Source: WHSV01 sp050694055 (GTDB taxonomy: Bacteria; Actinomycetota; CADDZG01; WHSQ01). From it: DNA of 46,472 bases. The position numbers were made by a program, and so were the translations under genes. The notes under the pieces were generated by a model. The model was given only the letters and a program-made list of their open reading frames with translations. It searched no databases and was not told where the DNA came from. How positions within the stretch are numbered: the stretch's first letter is position 1; the number at the start of each line of letters is the position of its first letter. The stretch spans positions 1-46,472 of the forward strand of contig JBOGWX010000160.1 of the NCBI GenBank assembly GCA_050694055.1. Reading direction: 5' to 3'. Below are positions 1 through 7,231 of this stretch, piece by piece.

Positions 1-465
1 ACGCTGGTGTCCTCCCGCAGGACGGTCCAGGAGCTGGTCGTGCAGGCGGACATGGTGATCGGGGCGGTGCTGATCCCCGGCGCGCGGGCGCCGCGGCTGG
101 TCTCCCGGGAGCTGGTCGGCCAGATGAAGACCGGAGCGGTGCTGGTGGACATCTCGATCGACCAGGGCGGATGCTTCGAGACCTCGCACGTCACCACCCA
201 CTCCGACCCGACCTATGTGGTGGACGGGGTGGTGCACTACTGCGTCGGCAACATGCCCGGCGCGGTGCCTCACACCTCGACTTACGCGCTGACCAACCTC
301 ACGCTGCCTTATGCGGTGACGCTGGCGGAGCGGGGCTTCGAGGGGGCCGTGACCGCGGACCCGGCGCTCGCGAAGGGCGTGAACACCCATCGTGGGTCCT
401 GCGTCTACGAACCCGTGGCTCGAGCTCTCGGCGTCGATTACAGGCCCCTCGCCGAGCTGCTGTGA
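1..465 (+). CDS. ald: Alanine dehydrogenase, C-terminal part (5' end outside window)
   Basis: This is the last 154 codons of an NAD-dependent alanine dehydrogenase, which interconverts L-alanine with pyruvate and ammonia; the full family length is about 370 residues. The reading frame is open from base 1, so the gene is cut by the window edge. Family hallmarks visible are the conserved stretch around VLVDISIDQGGCFE, the motif THSDPTYVVDGVVHYCVGNMPG, and the terminal region with STYALTNLTLPY. The stop TGA (463-465) overlaps the GTG of the next gene (GTGA), so xerD is probably translationally coupled. Confidence is high because the C-terminal half of this family is very conserved. Confidence 0.95.
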   Translation, partial: TLVSSRRTVQELVVQADMVIGAVLIPGARAPRLVSRELVGQMKTGAVLVDISIDQGGCFETSHVTTHSDPTYVVDGVVHYCVGNMPGAVPHTSTYALTNLTLPYAVTLAERGFEGAVTADPALAKGVNTHRGSCVYEPVARALGVDYRPLAELL

Positions 466-1421
466 CCGTGGTGTCCCATCTCGAGCGCGACTCGGATGAG
501 TGGCAACGCCTCGTCGACGACTTCTTGACCCATAGCTCTGCCGAGCGAGGTCTGGCGAGCAACACCGTGGCCGCCTACCGCCGCGACCTGACGGCCTGGC
601 GCGACTACTGCAGACGGGCGAAGATCGATCCCGCCAAAGCGGACGGCGACGACGTGACCGATTTCCTGCAGAGCCTCCGGGAGGGCCGCCCCCCGGCGTC
701 GAGGCCGCTGGCCCCCGCCTCGGTGGCACGGATGCTGGTCTCACTTCGTTCGCTCTACAAGTTCCTCGTCAGGGAGGACTATCTCTCCGCAGACCCCACC
801 GGAAGAATCGGCAGCCCCAAGCGGCCGCGCGCGCTCCCGAAGGCCATCCGCCTGGACGAGATCGAGAGCCTGCTCGAGCTGCCGGCCGACGATCTGCTCG
901 GCCGGCGCGACCGGGCCATCCTCGAGACGCTCTACGGCGCCGGTCTCCGCATCAGCGAGCTGGTGGGTTTGGACCTCGACGACGTCGATCTGGAGTCGGG
1001 CACGGTGCTGGTCCGCGCCGGGAAGGGCAACAAGTCCCGCAGGGTCCCCTTGGGTCGCATGGCGAGGGAGGCGATCGGGGCCTATGCGACTCGGAGTCGC
1101 CCCCTTCTTGTGACCAAGGGAAAGGACGCCGGTGGCCGGGCGGGCCTGTTCCTCAACGCCCGCGGGGGACGGCTGAGCCGGCAGGGTTGCTGGAAGATCC
1201 TGAAGGCCTACGCGCGGCAGAGGGGCCTGAGCGATAGAGTCTCCCCGCACACTCTGCGCCATTCCTTCGCCACGCACATGTTGGACGCGGGAGCAGATAT
1301 AAGGGTAGTGCAGGAACTACTCGGCCACGCAAGTCTCGCAACCACTCAGGTGTATACCCTGGTGAGCGACAGCCGGCTGAGAGAGGTGTACCTGACCTCT
1401 CACCCTCGTGCCAGGAGCTGA
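462..1421 (+). CDS. xerD: Tyrosine site-specific recombinase XerD/XerC type
   Basis: A 319-residue tyrosine recombinase, normal length for XerC/XerD, which resolves chromosome dimers at dif near the terminus. The N-terminal SAM-like core-binding domain (about residues 15-110) includes SSAERGLASNTVAAYRRDL. The catalytic domain shows the first Arg in GAGLRISELVGL, the Lys in the beta-hairpin GKGNKSRRVPL, the HTLRHSFATH box, the second His in LLGHASLATTQ and the nucleophilic Tyr in VYTLVS. I chose GTG 462 because it overlaps the ald stop (GTGA); the open frame upstream is a shadow of ald. Naming it xerD rests on the neighbourhood: in actinobacteria xerD sits upstream of parA–scpA–scpB. XerC cannot be excluded from sequence alone. 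Confidence 0.93.
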   Translation: MTVVSHLERDSDEWQRLVDDFLTHSSAERGLASNTVAAYRRDLTAWRDYCRRAKIDPAKADGDDVTDFLQSLREGRPPASRPLAPASVARMLVSLRSLYKFLVREDYLSADPTGRIGSPKRPRALPKAIRLDEIESLLELPADDLLGRRDRAILETLYGAGLRISELVGLDLDDVDLESGTVLVRAGKGNKSRRVPLGRMAREAIGAYATRSRPLLVTKGKDAGGRAGLFLNARGGRLSRQGCWKILKAYARQRGLSDRVSPHTLRHSFATHMLDAGADIRVVQELLGHASLATTQVYTLVSDSRLREVYLTSHPRARS

Positions 1422-1472
1422 GCCGGCGCGGGCCACACTGGATCACCGATCGCAAGGACTTGGGGGATTTCG

Positions 1473-1826
1473 ATGGAGCAGGACAAGCTTCAGAGCATTC
1501 GGAACGAACTGCTTGCCGAGAAGGAGTCGGTCGAGCACCAGCTCGCCGAGCACGGCGCGACCTCGAACCCCGACGACGCCGTCGAGGTGTCCACGGACGA
1601 GGGCTTCGCCGACTCGGCTCAAGCCACGACAGAACGTTCCGAGATGCTCTCGGTGATCGAGCAGTTGCAGCATTCCCATGCCCAGATAACCGGGGCCCTC
1701 AGGCGGATGGACGAGGGCACCTACGGGAAATGCGAGCGCTGCGGCCAGGAGATCCCCATCGAGCGTCTGGAGGCGAGGCCGACGGCCAGCCTCTGCGTAT
1801 CCTGCGCGCAGATCGTCTCCTCCTGA
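1473..1826 (+). CDS. DksA/TraR-family zinc-finger protein
   Basis: A 117-residue protein with a long acidic alpha-helical N-terminal part (coiled coil, residues 1-80) and a C4 zinc finger near the C terminus: Cys pairs in GKCERCGQEI and LCVSCAQ, separated by the usual spacing. This is the DksA/TraR layout, known for proteins that enter the RNA polymerase secondary channel or for small actinobacterial relatives of unknown function. A GGGGGA Shine-Dalgarno (1462-1467) precedes ATG 1473. It ends 4 nt before deoB, so the two are likely co-transcribed. Whether it acts as a true DksA (conserved acidic coiled-coil tip) I cannot settle. Confidence 0.88.
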   Translation: MEQDKLQSIRNELLAEKESVEHQLAEHGATSNPDDAVEVSTDEGFADSAQATTERSEMLSVIEQLQHSHAQITGALRRMDEGTYGKCERCGQEIPIERLEARPTASLCVSCAQIVSS

Positions 1827-1830
1827 GGAC

Positions 1831-3039
1831 ATGAACGCCCGCCGGGCGCGCGCCGTGTGCCTCATCGTGCTCGATTCGGTGGGCATAGGGGGCGCTCCCG
1901 ATGCGGCCGCGTTCGGCAACGAGGGCTCGGCCACGCTGCCCAACACCGCGCGTGCCGTGAGTGGCGTCTCCCTGCCGAACCTGGGAGCCCTGGGACTCGG
2001 GAACGTCGTCGAGATCACGGGAGTCCCGCCCAACCCCCGGCCCGGCGGTTGCTACGGCTCGATGATCGAGACCTCGCCCGGCAAGGACACGACCACCGGT
2101 CACTGGGAGATCGCCGGCATCGTGCTCGAGCGGGCCTTTCCCTTGTACCCCGAGGGCTTTCCCCAGGAGCTCATCGAGGCTTTCGAGCGCCGGGCGGGGG
2201 TCGAGGTTCTGGGGAACTATTCTGCCTCGGGCACCGAGATCATCGAGCAACTGGGCGAAGAGCACCTGAAATCGGGCAAGCCCATCGTCTACACCTCGGG
2301 CGACAGCGTGTGGCAGATCGCGGCGCACGTGGACGTGGTTCCGCTCGAGCGCCTGTACGAGTGGTGCTCCATCGCCCGAGAGCTGTTGACCGGCGAACAC
2401 GAGGTAGGGCGGGTCATCGCCCGGCCGTTCCGGGGAGCCTCGGGGGCCTTCGAGCGCACTCCGGACCGGCACGACTTCAGCGTCGCCCCGCCGGCCGACA
2501 CGGTCCTGGACGAGATCAAGGCGGCCGGCCTCGAGGTTCGCAGCGTCGGCAAGATCTACGACATCTTCGCCCAGAGGGGCTTCACGCACACCCATCCGAC
2601 CTCCTCGAACGAGGATGGCGTGAACGCGGTGATCGAGGAGCTCGGCGCTACGGCAGGAGGGGTCGTCTTCGCCAACCTGGTCGATTTCGACCAGGCCTTC
2701 GGGCACCGCAACGATCCCGTGGGCTATGCGGAAGCGCTCGAGGCGTTCGACCGGCGTCTGCCGGAGATCCTCGCCTCGGTGGGGCCCGACGACGTGCTGC
2801 TGCTCACCGCCGATCACGGCAACGACCCGACCACGAGCTCGACGGACCACTCGCGCGAGAAGGTCTTCGTCCTCGCGGCGGGACCGCCGGTACGGCCCGG
2901 CGTCGACGTCGGCGAGCGCGCCTCCTTCACGGACCTCGGCGCCACGGTGGCCGAGCTCCTCGGGGTGCCAACCGCTACGCCGGGGAAGTCCTTCGCTCCG
3001 GCGATCCTCGGCCGCGGCAAGGGGAGCACAGGCAGCTAG
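1831..3039 (+). CDS. deoB: Phosphopentomutase
   Basis: A 402-residue phosphopentomutase, the full family length (about 390-410). It interconverts (deoxy)ribose-1-phosphate and the 5-phosphate in nucleoside salvage. The alkaline-phosphatase-fold metal motifs are visible: the N-terminal VLDSVGIGGAPDA, the phosphorylated-Thr region SPGKDTTTGHWEIAG, NLVDFDQAFGHRNDP and the C-terminal LTADHGNDPTT and STDHSREK. It starts 4 nt after the DksA-like gene with GAGG directly upstream. It is likely the last gene of the xerD–dksA–deoB transcription unit, followed by a GC-rich gap of 276 bp before parA. Confidence 0.97.
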   Translation: MNARRARAVCLIVLDSVGIGGAPDAAAFGNEGSATLPNTARAVSGVSLPNLGALGLGNVVEITGVPPNPRPGGCYGSMIETSPGKDTTTGHWEIAGIVLERAFPLYPEGFPQELIEAFERRAGVEVLGNYSASGTEIIEQLGEEHLKSGKPIVYTSGDSVWQIAAHVDVVPLERLYEWCSIARELLTGEHEVGRVIARPFRGASGAFERTPDRHDFSVAPPADTVLDEIKAAGLEVRSVGKIYDIFAQRGFTHTHPTSSNEDGVNAVIEELGATAGGVVFANLVDFDQAFGHRNDPVGYAEALEAFDRRLPEILASVGPDDVLLLTADHGNDPTTSSTDHSREKVFVLAAGPPVRPGVDVGERASFTDLGATVAELLGVPTATPGKSFAPAILGRGKGSTGS

Positions 3040-3053
3040 GTGGGACGAGGCCC

Positions 3054-3134
3054 GCGGGGCACTCGGGGGCCGAGCCAACCTAGGCCTAGAGACGCCTCGA
3101 GGATCCCCCGCGGGCGCGGGGCACTCGGCGGCCG
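3054..3134. repeat. Imperfect 19-bp direct repeat and GC-rich hairpin downstream of deoB
   Basis: GCGGGGCACTCGGGGGCCG at 3054-3072 recurs at 3116-3134 with one mismatch, 62 bp apart. Between them CCCCGCG (3106-3112) and CGCGGGG (3115-3121) are inverted and could end deoB transcription, although no T-run follows. There is no convincing gene in 3040-3275. Confidence 0.5.
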
Positions 3135-3275
3135 GCCGTCGGAATTCGATCCGGCGCTTGGTCCGCCCGGAGCCTGTGGCCGGATCGCGATGCGCGCCGA
3201 GACAAAAAGCTTGAGGGCGGGTTGGGTCTTGTCTGAGGTTTCTTTTCGAGGTACGCTCCCGCAGCCCACAAGGTG

Positions 3276-3289
3276 ATTTGTCGACAAAT
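3276..3289. promoter_or_regulatory. 14-bp perfect palindrome (core TTGTCGACAA) upstream of parA
   Basis: ATTTGTCGACAAAT is a perfect 14-bp inverted repeat in an AT-rich pocket, 28 nt (counted from the 10-bp core) before the parA ATG. It is one of three exact TTGTCGACAA copies in the window and the longest palindrome of the set. It may be an autoregulatory operator or a binding site of the neighbouring ribbon-helix-helix protein (inference). Confidence 0.65.
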
Positions 3290-3315
3290 AGTCATGACGA
3301 CCCCAGGGAGGCTGC

Positions 3316-4245
3316 ATGGAGGAGTCACACCGGTACGACGGAGCCACTCAGGTGTTGGGGCACCCGGACGCCGAGTCCGGCGACCAGGCGCCGGAGGAGA
3401 CTCAGGCGACCCCCCCGGGCCTGGGGTTGCTCGGACGTGACGACGCCCCGGAGCAGAGCGCGCGGATCATTGCGCTCGCCAACCAGAAGGGGGGCGTGGG
3501 CAAGACGACGTCGGCGATCAATCTGGGGGCCGGTCTGGCGGAGCTCGGTCAGCGAATTCTGTTGGTCGACTTCGATCCACAGGGAGGCTGCGCCATCGGC
3601 CTCGGCTACCAGCCGGACGAGCTCGAGGTAACGATCTACAACTGCCTGCTAGATCGCAACACCACGGCCGAGGACGCCATCGTGCACACGCAGATCGAGA
3701 ACCTCGATCTGCTGCCGGCGAACATCGACCTCTCGGCGGCCGAGCTGATGCTGTCCGGCGAGGTGGCGAGGGAGCAATCCCTGTTGAGGGTCCTGGCGCC
3801 GCTGAGAATCCACTACGACTTCATCCTCATCGATTGCATGCCGTCGCTCGGATTGCTGACGGTCAACGCGCTGACGGCTGCCGACGGGGTGATCATCCCT
3901 CTGGAGTGCGAGTACTACGCGCTGCGGGGCATGGCCCAGCTGATGGATTCGATCGGAATCGTCCAGGAAAGGCTTAACCCTCGACTTCACGTTGACGGTA
4001 TCGTAGCCACGATGTTCGATCGCCGCACGCTGCACAGCAAGGAGGTCCTTACCACGGTCGAGGATGCGTTCGGCAAGAAGCTGTTCGACACGGTGATACG
4101 CAAGACCATTCGCTTCGCGGAGGCCCCGGTTGCGGGGCAGCCGATTCTGTCCTACGCCCCCAGCTCCAACGGGGCGTCCGCCTATCGAAGACTAGCCAGG
4201 GAGGTGATGGAGCGTGTCTCGTCGAGCCAGTTTGCCAGGAGCTGA
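3316..4245 (+). CDS. parA: ParA/Soj-family ATPase (orphan ParA beside the condensin genes)
   Basis: A 309-residue ParA/MinD-type P-loop ATPase. The deviant Walker A motif KGGVGKTT lies at about residues 58-65 with the signature Lys before the GVGKTT, the A' motif is LLVDFDPQGG, and the Walker B region is FILIDCMPSLGLL. A 48-residue polar, low-complexity extension precedes the ATPase core. ATG 3316 is preceded by AGGGAGG. The gene overlaps the next one by 32 nt. In actinobacteria an orphan ParA in this position (between xerD and scpA/scpB) is known, including the Corynebacterium division-site protein PldP; the chromosomal parAB near oriC is a different locus. The partner here is not a ParB but a small RHH-like protein, the ParF–ParG arrangement. 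A role in segregation or positioning is inferred. Confidence 0.93.
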   Translation: MEESHRYDGATQVLGHPDAESGDQAPEETQATPPGLGLLGRDDAPEQSARIIALANQKGGVGKTTSAINLGAGLAELGQRILLVDFDPQGGCAIGLGYQPDELEVTIYNCLLDRNTTAEDAIVHTQIENLDLLPANIDLSAAELMLSGEVAREQSLLRVLAPLRIHYDFILIDCMPSLGLLTVNALTAADGVIIPLECEYYALRGMAQLMDSIGIVQERLNPRLHVDGIVATMFDRRTLHSKEVLTTVEDAFGKKLFDTVIRKTIRFAEAPVAGQPILSYAPSSNGASAYRRLAREVMERVSSSQFARS

Positions 4246-4591
4246 GGAACTATTTCGCAAGACCTCGGATCGATCCCGCGAAACGCGTCCCAGTTCAGAT
4301 ACAAGTCAGCAAGATGCCAAGTCGACAAAGCTACAAGTAGCTACATCGACAACCGAGGTGGCGCCGGGGGCGACCGCTAAGCCCAAGACGCCCAAGCACG
4401 AGGAGAAGATCACCTTCTACTGCACGCCCGACGACCTCATGGCGATCGAGCAAACCCGGCTCGAGTTGCGAGCCCGCTACTCCGTCGCGGTCGACCGGGG
4501 AAAGATCGTCCGGGCCGCGCTGGCGTACGTGCTCGAGGACTTCAGCGCCAGGGGAGACGACTCGGTGCTGCTCCGGAAGTTGAGCGACTAG
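4214..4591 (+). CDS. Small ribbon-helix-helix-like protein, putative ParA partner
   Basis: A 125-residue protein. Residues 1-60 are a polar, Arg/Ser/Thr-rich, probably disordered tail. The C-terminal part reads as beta-strand (KITFYCTP), helix (DDLMAIEQTRLELRARY) and helix (DRGKIVRAALAYVLEDF), the order of a ribbon-helix-helix DNA-binding fold. A flexible basic tail plus RHH beside a ParA is the layout of ParG-type centromere-binding proteins (established for plasmid ParF–ParG); its use here is inference. GTG 4214 has a very good Shine-Dalgarno (GAGGTG, 4201-4206) and lies inside the parA end, so translation is coupled. Oddity: the tail-coding DNA itself contains two copies of the TCGACAA repeat (4319-4328, 4343-4352). 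I know no characterised homologue. Confidence 0.8.
   Translation: MSRRASLPGAEELFRKTSDRSRETRPSSDTSQQDAKSTKLQVATSTTEVAPGATAKPKTPKHEEKITFYCTPDDLMAIEQTRLELRARYSVAVDRGKIVRAALAYVLEDFSARGDDSVLLRKLSD
4319..4352. repeat. Two TCGACAA repeats inside the RHH gene
   Basis: AAGTCGACAA (4319-4328) and ACATCGACAA (4343-4352), 24 bp apart centre to centre, flank CTACAAGTAGCTACA (4331-4345). The DNA here is AT-richer than the surrounding coding sequence and encodes the disordered linker of the RHH protein, which would leave room for a cis site inside the gene. Confidence 0.5.
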
Positions 4592-4623
4592 GGAGATCCT
4601 GATCCGAGGACTTCAGCGCTCAG

Positions 4624-4647
4624 GGGGGTCGGCTCGAGCCGACCCCC
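4624..4647. terminator. Perfect 24-bp palindrome after the parA–RHH operon
   Basis: The sequence GGGGGTC GGCTC / GAGCC GACCCCC is a perfect inverted repeat, 33 bp after the RHH stop codon. It fits the hairpin of a factor-independent terminator; the usual T-run is missing, as is common in high-GC actinobacteria. Confidence 0.65.
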
Positions 4648-4700
4648 ATCACTTCTCCCATGTTCGTTCAGGGGTCGCGGGCCTGTGCCATGAGTCTAAA

Positions 4701-4710
4701 CGTCGACAAG
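4701..4710. repeat. CGTCGACAAG site
   Basis: An imperfect copy of the TTGTCGACAA palindrome in the non-coding region downstream of the RHH gene, in AT-rich surroundings (TCTAAA before, ACATGTAGAGTATTT after). Confidence 0.4.
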
Positions 4711-4943
4711 ACATGTAGAGTATTTCGCGGAGGACCCGCGGTGGCACGGTTGGTCGCCGGGGCTCGCGTCGCGGTCCCTGCGGGGCGGAATCTGTGCGTG
4801 GCGGCGCACCGGGACGAGAGTGGGCGCGCGGCGCTCGTCGGCGCGTCTCGTCGCAACTCGAGGGTGCCGAGTTGGAAGGCCGTTCAGGTCTCCTGAGAAG
4901 GCGGGCCGACCGCGGAAAAGCCGGCCTCACCCCTGTTGCAGAT

Positions 4944-4953
4944 AAGTCGACAT
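4944..4953. repeat. AAGTCGACAT site
   Basis: An imperfect family member followed by AGAGACTAGACGACTAG; the GACTAG word recurs twice within 17 bp. Part of the AT-rich block 4935-4970. Confidence 0.4.
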
Positions 4954-5047
4954 AGAGACTAGACGACTAGCCCACAAGTGGCCGAAGCGACTTGGTGATA
5001 TCGGCCACCACCAGGGCAGGGCGGCGGAAAGTGGAGTCTATACAGAG

Positions 5048-5069
5048 ACTTGTCGTGATATAGACAAGT
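5048..5069. repeat. Inverted repeat ACTTGTC-N8-GACAAGT
   Basis: Seven-bp perfect arms separated by 8 bp; the arms equal the half-sites of the dispersed TTGTCGACAAGT palindrome, pulled apart. This would still present two half-sites to a dimeric DNA-binding protein. Confidence 0.5.
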
Positions 5070-5348
5070 CGTCAAGTGGTCAGATGACTGGGCTACGCAG
5101 GAGCGCCAGGCCACGGGTACGCAGCGCCAGATCCACGGCCATGACCCCCTCCATGCGACCCTTTGAGGAGAGCGGATCCGAGAGCGCTCCGCCAGGCGTG
5201 GTCCATGGGCCGGCTACAAGGTGCATCAGGCGGTCTCGGAGCGGAGGTGGGGAGGAGGTGGCCACCCCCTGCCGGTCCGGTGCCTCTGCGGGCCTGCGAA
5301 GCTAAAGCTGCACTTGAGGCATAGGGTCTCGGATGGGCTCCCGTGCTT

Positions 5349-5996
5349 TCAGAAGACCAGCTGGGCGATCGAGCGCCCGACGGTCTGGATGATCGGCTGG
5401 AGGAAGGTGAAGCCTCCGAAGAAGAGCAGACCGAGGAGGATCAGGAACCCGTAGCGGTCGAGAAAGAAGATGATGTTGTGCCTCTTGGGTGGCAGGAAGA
5501 TGGTCAACAACCGGGAGCCGTCCAGCGGCGGAAGCGGGATGAGGTTGAACACCGCGAGCAGGATGTTGATGGAGGCAAAGGCGATCCAAAAGGTGGCGAC
5601 CTGGCCCGCCAGCCCCTCGGGCCGGCCCACCAGCGGATCGAAGCCGGTCACGCGGAGGCCGACGAAGCCGAGCACCGCCAGCGCCAGGTTCATCATCGGT
5701 CCCGCCAGCGCCACGATCGCCGCGCCGAAGCGTTGCGAGCGGAGCGCCGAGGGGCGGAACTCGACCGGCTTGGCCCAGCCGAAGCCCACCAACAGCAGGA
5801 GGATGGTTCCCAGGGGGTCGAGGTGACGAACCGGGTTGAGGCTTATGCGGCCCATCGCCCGGGGGAGACGGTCGCCCTGGAGGTCGGCGGCGAAGGCGTG
5901 GGCGAACTCGTGCAGGGACAACGCGAGTACGAGTGACACCGCCAGCATGGCGAAGGCGAGCGGCTCGGAGCTGAGGAGTTGAAGGGGAGATTGCAT
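5349..5996 (-). CDS. Site-2 protease (M50) family zinc metalloprotease
   Basis: A 215-residue integral membrane protease of the short M50/YwhC-like group. The zinc-binding HExxH is visible as LSLHEFAHAFAADL in the second membrane segment, with the third ligand region NLIPLPPLDGSRLL near residues 165-180 (the DG motif). Membrane segments are predicted at about residues 12-32, 55-75, 95-120, 135-165 and 190-210. It lacks a PDZ domain, unlike RseP/Rip1. It is divergent from trpS across 65 bp and transcribed toward the parA locus. The substrate cannot be told; such short enzymes are common next to trpS/scpAB in Gram-positive bacteria. Confidence 0.9.
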   Translation of the reverse strand: MQSPLQLLSSEPLAFAMLAVSLVLALSLHEFAHAFAADLQGDRLPRAMGRISLNPVRHLDPLGTILLLLVGFGWAKPVEFRPSALRSQRFGAAIVALAGPMMNLALAVLGFVGLRVTGFDPLVGRPEGLAGQVATFWIAFASINILLAVFNLIPLPPLDGSRLLTIFLPPKRHNIIFFLDRYGFLILLGLLFFGGFTFLQPIIQTVGRSIAQLVF

Positions 5997-6061
5997 TGGC
6001 CCGGTATTGTAGGCCGCCGAGGGCGCTACGTGTGGGATTCGGAGGAGGCTTAAGCCTAAAC

Positions 6062-7072
6062 ATGAACGTTAGTGAAGCGAGAGGGAAGCGGATCTTCAGT
6101 GGAATCCAGCCCACGGGCGAGCCCCATCTGGGCAACTACATCGGAGCGATTCGCCGGTGGGTCGACCTTCAACGGGACCACGAGTCCTTCTTCTGCATCG
6201 TCGACCTCCACGCGCTGAGCCTCCCGTGGGACCCTCTGCTGCTCGACGAGCGGAGCCGTCAGACCGGGGCCAGTCTCATTGCGTGTGGCATCGACCCCCG
6301 GCGCGCCATAGTGTTCCGCCAGTCGCAGGTCACCCAGCACACCGAGCTGGCCTGGATCCTCACCTGCCTCTCCCGTATGGGCGAGCTGCGGCGCATGGTG
6401 CAGTTCAAGGAGAAGTCGAAGGGTGACACCGAATCCGTGGGGACGGGCGTGTTCACCTACCCCGTGCTGCAGGCCGCCGACGTCTTGTTGTACCGGGCGC
6501 ACGGCGTCCCGGTGGGCGAGGACCAGCGACAGCACGTCGAGCTGATGCGTGATCTGGGAACTCGGTTCAACAAATCGCTGGGGAAGACCTTCGTGATACC
6601 GGAGGCGTGGATCGGTGCCGAAGGGGCGCGCATCATGGCCCTGGATGACCCCACCCAGAAGATGAGCAAGTCATCGACGCGGCCGAACGCGGCCGTCTCG
6701 CTGGGGGACGCGCCCGAGGTCGTCGCCAAGAAGATCAAGTCGGCGGTCACGGACTCGGGTCGTGAGGTGACCGCCGGCGAGGACAAGCCGGCTCTCACCA
6801 ACCTGCTGACCATCTTCTCGGTGGCGGAGGGAACCCCGGTCCCCGAGCTCGAGGAGCGGTACCGGGAGGGGGGCTATGCGCCCTTCAAGCAGGCGCTGGC
6901 CGACGCCGTGGTCGCGCACTTGAGCCCGATCAGGCAGCGTTACGAGGAGCTGCTGGGAGATCCCGCCGAGCTCGACCGCCTGCTCACCGCGGGGGCTCGG
7001 CGTGCGACCGAGGTGGCGGAGGTCACCATGGTCGACGTGAGAGCCAGAGCCGGCCTCGCTCACCGTATCTAG
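6062..7072 (+). CDS. trpS: Tryptophanyl-tRNA synthetase
   Basis: A 336-residue class Ic aminoacyl-tRNA synthetase, typical bacterial length. It has the HIGH-type motif in GIQPTGEPHLGNYIG (about residues 16-30) and the KMSKS loop DDPTQKMSKSST at about 200. Gln and Met residues of the Trp pocket lie in PVLQAADVLLY and PVGEDQRQHVEL. The open frame runs back to 5996, but ATG 6062 is chosen because homology starts just after it; GGAGGAGG (6041-6048) lies 13 nt upstream, rather far, so a leaderless or short-leader transcript is possible. It precedes the scp operon by 159 bp. Confidence 0.97.
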   Translation: MNVSEARGKRIFSGIQPTGEPHLGNYIGAIRRWVDLQRDHESFFCIVDLHALSLPWDPLLLDERSRQTGASLIACGIDPRRAIVFRQSQVTQHTELAWILTCLSRMGELRRMVQFKEKSKGDTESVGTGVFTYPVLQAADVLLYRAHGVPVGEDQRQHVELMRDLGTRFNKSLGKTFVIPEAWIGAEGARIMALDDPTQKMSKSSTRPNAAVSLGDAPEVVAKKIKSAVTDSGREVTAGEDKPALTNLLTIFSVAEGTPVPELEERYREGGYAPFKQALADAVVAHLSPIRQRYEELLGDPAELDRLLTAGARRATEVAEVTMVDVRARAGLAHRI

Positions 7073-7193
7073 CGGCGCCCGCCGAGGTGCACCTTCGGAA
7101 TTCGAGGAAAAGCGGGGACGCCGAAGCGTCCCGCTATAGGCTCGCCACTGGAACCCGGGTGTGTGCGTCGGGCGCGCACGAATAGACACAAGT

Positions 7194-7210
7194 AGATTTG
7201 TCGACAAGTA
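7194..7210. promoter_or_regulatory. 17-bp site AGATTTGTCGACAAGTA upstream of scpA
   Basis: Contains a perfect TTGTCGACAA (7198-7207). All 17 bp recur identically at 17807-17823 upstream of gcvH, 10.6 kb away. The core ends 24 nt before the scpA ATG. The preceding ACACAAGTAG is itself a partial half-site. Operator, promoter element or ParA/RHH-linked site; see findings. Confidence 0.65.
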
Positions 7211-7231
7211 TTTAGATCCACAGGGAGCGGT

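Larger units (their letters stand above)
4592..5348. other. 757-bp non-coding region with clustered palindromes
   Basis: No reading frame here looks like a protein. After the terminator hairpin it holds several TCGACA-type sites: CGTCGACAAG (4701-4710), AAGTCGACAT (4944-4953) and the inverted pair ACTTGTC/GACAAGT (5048-5054 and 5063-5069), plus a stem GTGGCCGA (4978-4985) / TCGGCCAC (5001-5008). Stretches such as 4935-4970 and 5036-5075 are distinctly AT-rich for this genome. The last part (5090-5348) shows nothing I can name. It is the best candidate for a centromere-like or control region of the parA–RHH pair (inference). Confidence 0.6.

Noticed and set aside
741..1277. Long antisense frames opposite xerD, deoB, trpS, scpA, aroA, der and others
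   Set aside because: High-GC coding DNA makes long frames on the opposite strand; none resembles a protein family and each lies over a well-supported gene.
3276..3289. The TTGTCGACAA palindrome as an SOS (LexA) box
   Set aside because: The actinobacterial LexA box has a GAAC-N4-GTTC core; this palindrome has none of it.
4660..4896. Open frames on both strands downstream of the RHH gene
   Set aside because: No family resemblance, no Shine-Dalgarno and they cross the hairpin and repeat region; I treat them as chance frames.
3276..5075. The site cluster as the classical chromosomal parS of ParB
   Set aside because: The ParB site TGTTTCACGTGAAACA was not seen here and no ParB gene is present; only ParA plus an RHH-like protein.
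4935..5090. The AT-rich stretch as oriC
   Set aside because: No DnaA boxes, and no dnaA, dnaN, gyrB or rpmH genes nearby.
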